From Anaerobacillus alkaliphilus (lineage in GTDB: Bacteria > Bacillota > Bacilli > Bacillales > Anaerobacillaceae), in assembly GCF_004116265.1 (NCBI RefSeq), contig NZ_QOUX01000046.1:992001-1056000 (forward strand): a stretch of 64,000 nt of DNA, given 5' to 3'. A model generated the notes under the pieces. The model was not told where the DNA came from. It did no database searches and saw nothing but the letters and a program-made list of their open reading frames with translations. Positions within the stretch are counted from its first letter, which is position 1, and the number at the start of each line of letters is the position of its first letter. Both the position numbers and the translations under genes were made by a program. Shown piece after piece: positions 57,339 through 64,000 of this stretch.

Positions 57339-58571
57339 CTAACGTAGCAATATTGCAGGTACAAAATCGCCTTGTCTTGCACCTTCAAATTCAGATTTTA
57401 TTTCTACCACGGCATCACTCTGTACTAGTGTTGAAATGAGTCCTGATTTACCAATAATCGGCTCAGCCCACCATTCTCCCTCTTGTTCAATTAACTTCAC
57501 GCGAATATAATCTGTTCTTCCCATAGAAGAGTGGATATTTTTCGTTAACCTTACTTGAACTCGATCTAACCTATTACCACTTATCTCTCCACTAAGTTTT
57601 TTTATGATTTCCCCCCCAAACAACGAGAAAATAATCATTGCTGATGCAGGATGTCCTGGTAGACCGATCACTGGCTTATCGCCTGCCATTGCTAGTATCG
57701 TCGGTTTTCCCGGTTTAATGGAAATGCCATGAATGTAAACACCTGGTTCACCTAATGACTCAATCACTTGAGTCGTATAATCTTTTGCTCCGACAGAGCT
57801 TCCCCCTGATAACACTAAACAATCAACTTCTTTAAACAATTCTTCTGCACGCTGTTGATACTCAGTGTAGTCATCCGATACAATTCCAGCATAAATGGCT
57901 TTTGCTCCCCATTCTTGTACTAGACTTGTAATCGTTAACGCGTTGATATCACGTACTTGCCCAATTTGAATTTGCTCTGTTTCATAGGGGACAATTTCAT
58001 CACCACTAGATAGGTATCCTATTGTCAGCTGTTTAAAAACTGCCACTTGAGTTTTACCAATCGCAGCAATTGCACCAAGTTCTTGCGGTCTGAGCTTCGT
58101 ACCTTTCGTAATAAGCACGTCACCTTCTTTTACATCTTCACCAATTTGAATAACGTTCTCTCCTGGTGCTACTTGTTTATACGTATTGAGTAGTCCAGAC
58201 AGGTCTTCACAATGTTCAATCATGATAACGCTATCACTATTTGGCGGCATCATACCACCAGTAGGAATATAAATTGCCTCTCCATGGCTAAGTGGGGTTG
58301 TGGCTTCTTCACCCATTTTTACACTACCAACTACGTTAAGAAACCCTGGCATGGTTTCTGATGAACCAAAGGTTTCTTTTGCCTTTACAGCATATCCGTC
58401 AACTGTTGATCTTGGAAAACTAGGAACAGATTCAGTAGCAATAATATCTTCTGCTAATATACGATGAAGCGATTGATCAAGAGGAATTTCCTCCACTACT
58501 TTAATTGATTGGACTATATCTTCAATAAGTGCAAATGTTTCTTCAACCGTCTTAACCTTAAAAAATTGCAT
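57339..58571 (-). CDS. moeA: Molybdopterin molybdenumtransferase MoeA
   Basis: Inserts molybdenum (or tungsten) into adenylylated molybdopterin. 410 residues, standard length, with SFPRSTVDGYAVKA, EAIYIPTGGMMP, the VLSGGSSVGAKDYT active loop and KPVIGLPGHPASA. A second, fused MoeA follows immediately, suggesting divided roles such as Mo versus W loading. ATG 58571 is chosen with GGAGG ten bases upstream. It is co-directional with the fdh genes. Confidence 0.95.
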   Translation of the reverse strand: MQFFKVKTVEETFALIEDIVQSIKVVEEIPLDQSLHRILAEDIIATESVPSFPRSTVDGYAVKAKETFGSSETMPGFLNVVGSVKMGEEATTPLSHGEAIYIPTGGMMPPNSDSVIMIEHCEDLSGLLNTYKQVAPGENVIQIGEDVKEGDVLITKGTKLRPQELGAIAAIGKTQVAVFKQLTIGYLSSGDEIVPYETEQIQIGQVRDINALTITSLVQEWGAKAIYAGIVSDDYTEYQQRAEELFKEVDCLVLSGGSSVGAKDYTTQVIESLGEPGVYIHGISIKPGKPTILAMAGDKPVIGLPGHPASAMIIFSLFGGEIIKKLSGEISGNRLDRVQVRLTKNIHSSMGRTDYIRVKLIEQEGEWWAEPIIGKSGLISTLVQSDAVVEIKSEFEGARQGDFVPAILLR

Positions 58572-58720
58572 CAAGTATCATCCTCCCTCTTTCTTCTTTG
58601 AGAGATGCTATTTTTCTAATTTTTATCACTTATCTTCATAATTCGAAGGATGATTCATATTATAGAAAACTTGGGGAAGAATATCAATTTCTCTGTTTAC
58701 AGATCAAATTTCCTCGATTG

Positions 58721-59527
58721 CTAGCTTTTCACTTTGTCCTCATCTTTCGTCACTCCGAAACCATTCTCCTGAGCTACAAAGTCTAGATGAATACTAGTTA
58801 AATCTAACAGAAATGCAGATTGTTTCTTTAATAATTTTCTTGTATCTATAATCTTGCTATATCCATTACACTTGTCACAGACTTCTATTCTTGAACTATT
58901 ATCGTTTTCAATATTGTAATAGCTAATAAGTTTGTGGTCCTCATTCCCACAAAAAGAACAATGAATCCGTTTTTGATTCCATTTCGCTTCACAGCGTGGA
59001 CAAACAATCATTTTTATGCCCTTACCTTCAAGTACTGCAACCCGAATTGGTTCACCACAGCACGGACAACTTCCGCTGGTTCTTAGGTTTGGTAATTCAC
59101 TACTATAAGCACTTGATACCATTCGCAGATACGGTCGAATGCTATGTTCCGCTAAAAAATATGGGAGCCACTCTGGCAATCCTTCTTTTTCGGCAAACGC
59201 TTGAAAGTAAAGTTGGTTAAAACTAAGCACTTCTTCAGACCATATTTTCACTAACTCACAATCTAGTTTCTCCTTTAACAGTTCCACACAGTTTGTTAGT
59301 TTATCATCTTTTTCCACTAGAAAACTTGCCAGTTGAATTATCCATTGTTGGTATTGATCGAAATCAATGTTAAGTGATGTTTGTGCAATAACTGGAACTT
59401 CTTTATGATGTAAAGATTGTTTTGTTACTACCATATCTTTATCTAGTTGTTTTTCCCATTCTAGTTGTTTGTTAGAGATGGCTGTTTGTAAATCTAAATA
59501 TTCAGGAGAGATTACTGTTTGTTTCAT
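58721..59527 (-). CDS. fdhE: Formate dehydrogenase accessory protein FdhE
   Basis: A 268-residue maturation protein that binds formate dehydrogenase and is needed for its activity. It has the rubredoxin-like cysteine pairs of the family: CPCCGEP, CPRCEAKW, CSFCGNED and CDKCNGY, with a helical N-terminal half. GAGGTG precedes the ATG. It sits between fdhC and moeA on the same strand, so a structural-plus-maturation gene cluster is clear. Confidence 0.95.
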   Translation of the reverse strand: MKQTVISPEYLDLQTAISNKQLEWEKQLDKDMVVTKQSLHHKEVPVIAQTSLNIDFDQYQQWIIQLASFLVEKDDKLTNCVELLKEKLDCELVKIWSEEVLSFNQLYFQAFAEKEGLPEWLPYFLAEHSIRPYLRMVSSAYSSELPNLRTSGSCPCCGEPIRVAVLEGKGIKMIVCPRCEAKWNQKRIHCSFCGNEDHKLISYYNIENDNSSRIEVCDKCNGYSKIIDTRKLLKKQSAFLLDLTSIHLDFVAQENGFGVTKDEDKVKS

Positions 59528-59745
59528 TATCTTTCACCTCAAGTTAGTATTGTAATTATGGATATTGAATGTTGAGTTATGAAGTAGTCTACTCTTTCAC
59601 TTCGTTTTACAGAGAGGTTTCATAAACCAAAATTTAAGATCCATTTCGAACATAGTATATCAACTATCTAGTTTTCCAAGTGTGATGAAAAGCACGTATA
59701 CTTACAAATTAATAAAGTTCATTAAAATGTAACTTTTATATTGAT

Positions 59746-59790
59746 ATGAAAAGGAATAGCTGTCCACAAGGGACAGCATACCTTTTCTAA
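59746..59790 (-). terminator. Terminator after fdhC
   Basis: AAAAGG and GCTGTCC arms pair with GGACAGC and CCTTTT. The minus strand ends TTCCTTTTCAT. It separates fdhABC from the fdhE-moeA group, which has its own 5' region (59528-59745). Confidence 0.75.
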
Positions 59791-59807
59791 TCCTATCAAA
59801 GAGCTTA

Positions 59808-60506
59808 TTAGGCCCCTTTGCCTTTTTTAACAGGTTTTTCTTCTTTAATTTCACCTTTAGCTACTAATTCATCGTACCACTTGCCGTGGTGTTCTTTTGC
59901 GTATTTGACAGGAACGTCACCTTTCGTCATCCCTTGCATCGATGCTTTCGAGCCCGGGTGTCCAAGACTTAAGTAGATGTGTCCAACAACTACAGCCACC
60001 GAAAGACCAAAGGCAATATTATGGATCGGATAAGCCCATTGAATAAGCACTACTGGGAAAAGATGTGGCATCCACATAACAATACCTGAACCAATTAACA
60101 TAGCTGCACAAGTGATTGTAAGTAAAGAGTTTAACTTTTCTCCTGCGTTAAAGAAATCTTGTTTTGGCATGTCTTTTACATGACCACCAAAGAACTCCTT
60201 CGGAAATTTCACGAAAAACATGATATCTTCTTTTCTCCAAGTAAGAGTCTGCTTAAGCCAGTGGAATAAGCTCTTTGGATCGACAAACATCATAACAATT
60301 GGAGGTAATACAAACAGTACTGCAAAAATTCTGTGTAATAATCGTAAGTTTTCTGGACCGCCGAAAATTGGATACATCCAACTAAAGAAATCCGTGTAAA
60401 GTGGTAAAGCCGTGATATACAGGGCAAAGAAAGCTAGAGCATTTGTCCAGTGAGCAATAATTACCCACTTGCTAAAACGCTTGACTGTTTGTTGTCGATT
60501 ACTCAT
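59808..60506 (-). CDS. fdhC: Formate dehydrogenase gamma subunit (membrane cytochrome b556)
   Basis: A 232-residue integral membrane subunit with four main helices that carries haem b and passes electrons to menaquinone. Candidate haem ligands are in IIAHWTNALAFF, LLHRIFAVLFV, AYPIHNIAFGL and VVGHIYLSLGHPGSKASM, as in FdnI/FdoI. The C-terminal tail is lysine-rich. ATG 60506 overlaps the fdhB stop (ATGAGTAA), with AAGGAGG upstream. A longer in-frame start is inside fdhB and lacks a site. Confidence 0.95.
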   Translation of the reverse strand: MSNRQQTVKRFSKWVIIAHWTNALAFFALYITALPLYTDFFSWMYPIFGGPENLRLLHRIFAVLFVLPPIVMMFVDPKSLFHWLKQTLTWRKEDIMFFVKFPKEFFGGHVKDMPKQDFFNAGEKLNSLLTITCAAMLIGSGIVMWMPHLFPVVLIQWAYPIHNIAFGLSVAVVVGHIYLSLGHPGSKASMQGMTKGDVPVKYAKEHHGKWYDELVAKGEIKEEKPVKKGKGA

Positions 60507-61317
60507 CGTGATCTCCTCCTTCTTGCCCTTGCTTGTTAAATAGTTTGTTCGAGATAAATCCACCGATAACTGCCATTGTAGTCACACCAAGCATCGCTTT
60601 TCCAAGTGGTTGTGCATAGTCCTTCCAGATTGTTGCCGAAGTCGGAACTTTCGGGTTTTCCGGTAAACCATAAACACTTGGTGGTTCAGCTAATAAATAG
60701 AACGTTTGTGTGCCATCTACACCGATCGGGTTATATATGTTGGCATTCGGATAACGATCTTTCACTTGTGCTAAACGCTCAAGAGCCATTGCTTCCATTT
60801 CCTCTTTGTCACCAAAAACTAGAGCATCCATATGACAAATGTTTACACACGCAGGCATCATATCTTCACGAAGTCGATCGATACACATTGTACATTTTTG
60901 TGCTTTTTCATACTCTTTTCCATTTTCATCTGTATATTTAGCTAGTTCAATGACACTAAACGGGCAGTTTTGAACACAATATCCACAACCAACACATTTA
61001 TCATAGTTTGTATTTACAGTTCCAAATTCAGTGTAATGAAGCGCATCTTCTGGACAAACCTTGACACAAGCAGCATCTGTACAATGCATACAAGCCGAAT
61101 GACGGAATAACCACTCAAATCTACCATCTTCTGCTTCATGCTCTGTGAATGTCAGCATGTTCCAGTTAAATGCATTACATTTATCATGAGATTGATAGCT
61201 TCCTTTAAACTCTTCAGGTGCTGCAGGAAGATCATTCCAGTTCTTACAAGCTACCATACAAGCGCGGCAGCCATCACAACGAGTGACGTCAACTAGTTTT
61301 GCAAATATAGTAGTCAT
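60499..61317 (-). CDS. fdhB: Formate dehydrogenase beta subunit (four [4Fe-4S] clusters)
   Basis: A 272-residue electron-transfer subunit. The four cysteine groups are CDGCRACMVACKNW, CMHCTDAACVKVCP, CVGCGYCVQNCP, and CTMCIDRL with ACVNIC. A single C-terminal membrane helix (AMLGVTTMAVIGGFIS) anchors it to the outside face with FdhC, as in FdnH. Its ATG overlaps the fdhA stop by one base (TAATG). It links the catalytic FdhA to FdhC. Confidence 0.97.
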   Translation of the reverse strand: MTTIFAKLVDVTRCDGCRACMVACKNWNDLPAAPEEFKGSYQSHDKCNAFNWNMLTFTEHEAEDGRFEWLFRHSACMHCTDAACVKVCPEDALHYTEFGTVNTNYDKCVGCGYCVQNCPFSVIELAKYTDENGKEYEKAQKCTMCIDRLREDMMPACVNICHMDALVFGDKEEMEAMALERLAQVKDRYPNANIYNPIGVDGTQTFYLLAEPPSVYGLPENPKVPTSATIWKDYAQPLGKAMLGVTTMAVIGGFISNKLFNKQGQEGGDHDE

Positions 61318-64000
61318 TAGTTAGCCCTCCTAACATTACCAAGGAATGCTTTGTATTCTGGTATCATCGTGTTTGCATCGCCGATATGAGGTGTTAGTGT
61401 GTTAGCAATTGCTCCTGTAGCAATACCCATATACCCGAAATGCCAAGGCATTCCAATATGGTGCACTTTTTCGCCACGGATCATATACGGCTTAAAGCGT
61501 TTTGTTACCATTGCATATGCCTCGATTTCACCACGAGCTGAACTAATAATTACCTTATCCTTATTTTTAATGCCTTTTTCTTCAGCTAACTCTTCACTTA
61601 TTTCAACAAACATGTTTCCTTGGAGTTCTGATAACCACTCTAAGTTACGTGTCATTGAACCGGACTGCCAGTGTTCTGTTAAACGGTACGTTGTCACTAC
61701 CATTGGGTAGTCTGACTTCTTCCCTTTGGCGTTCATTTCGCCTGCCCAAATTTTAACAGCAGGGTTTAAATCAACACTTGAAAATGCATTTGGTACAGGG
61801 CTCTCAAAAGGCTCATAATGCTCTGGGAAAGGACCATCATTCATCCCTGCGAATAATCCACCACGACCATGTGCCATCATTAAGAATGGATCGTCACCAC
61901 TGTGTCCAGCTAAAGCTTGGGCTCCTGGCTCACCTGGCGTTCCTGGTGCTTTAGCAGGAGGGAAATCAGGTACATCATAGTGTCCTGCCCATGTTTCGCC
62001 ATTCCAACGGATTCCTTCACGGAAGTCCCACGGTTTCCCGTCAATCGTACAACCTGCACGGTTATATAGAATACGACGGTTTGCAGGCCATGAATAAGAC
62101 CAGTTTAAGTAGTTTTCCATTCCTGTATCGACGCTATCACGATTTTTCGCTCTATTGTTTGTATCCGTTGGACCAGCATCAGGATAAAATCCACTATAGA
62201 TCCAGTTACCACACGATGTTGTTCCATCATCTTTTAGTGCTGCAAAACCTGGAACTGTTCTTCCAGTTGTTAAGTCATAGCCATTGATTTCTTTATTTAT
62301 TAAATCATTGTCTGGATAGTCTCCGTTGCCAAAGTCCCAATGAAGCGCTTGCTGAATTTTACCTTTTATGGAGTTGTCACCTTTATAAAGCTCTTTCACA
62401 CGCTTAGATAAATTGTGTACAATCCAAAGGTCAGATTTAGAATTACCTTTAGGATTAATTGCTTTCCAACGGAATTGCATCCAACGACCAGAGTTTGTTA
62501 CTGAACCTTCTTTTTCATATGGTCCGCAGGCTGGTAACATAAACACTTCTGTCTTAATACTTGCAGGGTCACTATTAGCTTCTTTCTTCCAGAATGCAGC
62601 TGTCTCAGTCTCCCATAAATCAATTGCTACTAACCAATCAAGATTAGCCATTGCCTTTTTCTCTTTATTTGTGTTTGGACCACCTACAACCGGATTTTGT
62701 CCCCAAACTAGCATTCCTTTTATATCTCCGTCATACATCGCTTCAAATAGAGAGATATGAGAAGAATTTCTACTATACTTAGGAAGATAATCATAGAGGA
62801 AGTCATTATCCTTCGTTGCACTATCTCCGTAGTAAGCTTTTAATAAACTAGTAAAGAATTTTGGACGGTTATTCCAGAAACCACCATGTGGTGTTTCGTT
62901 TTTAATATATGACTCATAATCTTTGTGTCTATCAGTCGATGTAGGTGCAGCCATATAACCAGATAAGTCTTGGAATAAAAGTGCAAAGTCAGTTGAGCCT
63001 TGAACGTTACACTCACCGCGTAATGCATTCACGCCACCTCCAGCACGTCCAACGTTTCCTAATAGCATTTGGATCATTGCGTAAGAACGAACATTCTGGG
63101 ATCCAACTGTATGTTGTGTAGTTCCCATTGCGTACATAATCGTTCCGACTTTCTCTCTTGCTCCTGTCGCACAGAAAGCTTCAGCAACTTTTAAGTAATC
63201 TTCTTTTGGAGTCCCCGTCACTGCACATACAGTATCAACATCATAACGGGAATAGTGTTTTTTCATTAATTGAAATACTGAACGTGGGTGTTTTAGTGTA
63301 TCATCTTTCTTGTAAGAACCATCTTCATTCATTTGGAATGACCAAGTACTTCTGTCATAGCTTCTTTTTTCTGCATCATAGCCTGAGAAAATACCGTCGT
63401 TAAAGTCAAAGCCTTCGTTTACTAAGAATGAAGCATTCGTATAGTTAACTACATATTCTTTATGAATAAGGTTGTTTTCAATAGCGTAGTTAATTAAACC
63501 ACCAATAAAGGCGATATCCGTACCTGAACGCATTGGTGCATATACTTGAGCCACAGTTGAAGTACGTGTGTAACGAGGGTCAACGGAAATAATAGTTGCG
63601 CCTCTCTCTTTCGCTTTTTGGATATATTTCATACTAATTGGATGGTTCTCTGCAGGATTACCCCCAATAATTAGAGCACAATCAGTATACTGGATATCGT
63701 TCCAGTGGTTTGTCATTGCGCCACGACCAAATGTAGGTGCCAGACCGGCAACCGTAGAGCTGTGTCATATACGGGCCTGATGTTCAATAAAGGTTGCGCC
63801 TAATCCTCTCATAAACTTAGCAATTAAGTAACACTCTTCATTTTCAAGAGCAGCTCCACCTAGTGAAGCGATCGCTTCAGTACGATTAACTGTTATTCCA
63901 TTATCTTTTTCTACGAAACTTTCATCGCGAGTCTTTTTAATATTTTGGGCAATCTTATCTAATGTCCAATCCCACTCTTTTTCTTCCCATCTGTCACTTC
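61317..64000 (-). CDS. fdhA: Formate dehydrogenase alpha subunit, selenocysteine-containing (in-frame TGA at 63765-63767), N-terminus beyond window
   Basis: The catalytic subunit oxidises formate to CO2 using a molybdopterin metal centre. Reading through the TGA, the sequence is FIEHQARIUHSSTVAGLAPT, the same site as Sec in E. coli FdnG, and GRGAMTNHW follows. The visible part is 895 codons up to the right edge. Upstream of the Sec, SLGGAALENEECYLIAKFMR is typical. The [4Fe-4S] cysteines and probable Tat signal are cut off. Downstream regions include GGNPAENHP, GRAGGGVNALRGECNVQG and a C-terminal molydopterin dinucleotide domain. An automated caller would start it at Met 63716, after the Sec. 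A SECIS hairpin follows the UGA. Confidence 0.96.
63736..63767 (-). promoter_or_regulatory. SECIS element of fdhA (UGA plus downstream hairpin)
   Basis: After the UGA at 63765-63767, GGUUGCC and GGCACC pair around loop GGUCU (63736-63753) with one unpaired U in the stem. The loop begins 21 bases after the first U of UGA. Loop sequence, distance and bulged U all match the E. coli fdhF SECIS as I recall it. Confidence 0.9.

Noticed and set aside
61317-63716. Formate dehydrogenase alpha starting at Met 63716
   Set aside because: This start omits the Sec site and all upstream conserved sequence, which continues in frame across the TGA to the window edge.

Overview
This is a 64 kb piece of a low-GC, spore-forming Firmicutes chromosome, almost certainly a member of the Bacillaceae. 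Three things support this: spore genes (CotX-type coat protein, GerPA/GerPF-like protein, YjcZ-like protein); strong AGGAGG-type ribosome binding sites with many GTG and TTG starts, T-box and SAM-I leaders; and a gene order that, from memory, follows the B. subtilis 'yt' region (amyX, ytlP, ytkP-like, pepV, ytzE, ytgP, ytfP, leuS, yttB, ytqAB, ytpBA, ytoA, glgBCDAP, metK/pckA, ytlACD, ytkD). I see no rRNA, tRNA, CRISPR array, insertion sequence or prophage.

The most notable result is selenocysteine. Two genes are interrupted by a single in-frame TGA exactly at the catalytic selenocysteine/cysteine codon. One is a formate dehydrogenase alpha subunit (TGA at 63765-63767), a classical selenoprotein. 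The other is a peptide-methionine (S)-S-oxide reductase, MsrA (TGA at 29299-29301), where the usual GCFWG motif becomes G-U-FWG. Both TGA codons are followed at almost the same distance by a small hairpin with a GGU-containing 5-nt loop (GGUCU in fdhA, GGUUC in msrA), as in the E. coli fdhF SECIS. This genome therefore very probably decodes UGA as selenocysteine, although selA, selB, selC and selD are not in the window.

Layout. 1-5.7 kb (minus): truncated type I pullulanase, orphan HicB-like protein, NERD-like protein, LrgAB/CidAB-type membrane pair, ThpR and a HAD phosphatase. 5.9-10.3 kb (plus): cysteine synthase family gene, then a MoxR/DUF58/membrane-protein operon. 10.3-20 kb: ArsB, PepV, a 40-codon YjfB-like gene, YtzE-like regulator, RsuA-family pseudouridine synthase, ProC-like protein, two SEDS proteins (RodA/FtsW) and the MurJ-type flippase. 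20.3-24.4 kb: degenerate HD-domain protein, lipoprotein, YtfP flavoprotein and a 52-bp tandem array. 24.4-37.3 kb: leuS with T-box, MFS, seleno-MsrA, threonine aldolase, YtqA/YtqB tRNA modification pair, YjcZ-like protein, E. coli-type SpeD, YtpB/YtpA, YtoA, a second unrelated-looking array also of exactly 52 bp, and a GerP-like protein. 37.4-45.7 kb: glycogen operon glgBCDAP. 46-49.5 kb: metK with SAM-I riboswitch, divergent from pckA. 49.7-55.1 kb: NitT/TauT-type ABC transporter, CotX, YtkD, MFS and a cold shock protein. 55.1-64 kb (minus): formate respiration block fdhA(Sec)-fdhB-fdhC, fdhE, moeA, moeA-PBP fusion, tatA.

The last block reads as one functional unit. The exported molybdo/tungsto-selenoenzyme FdhA passes electrons through the four-cluster FdhB to the membrane cytochrome FdhC. 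FdhE helps maturation, the MoeA proteins insert the metal into molybdopterin, and TatA belongs to the export route. The glycogen operon and the pullulanase gene at the left edge together cover synthesis, phosphorolysis and debranching of storage glucan.
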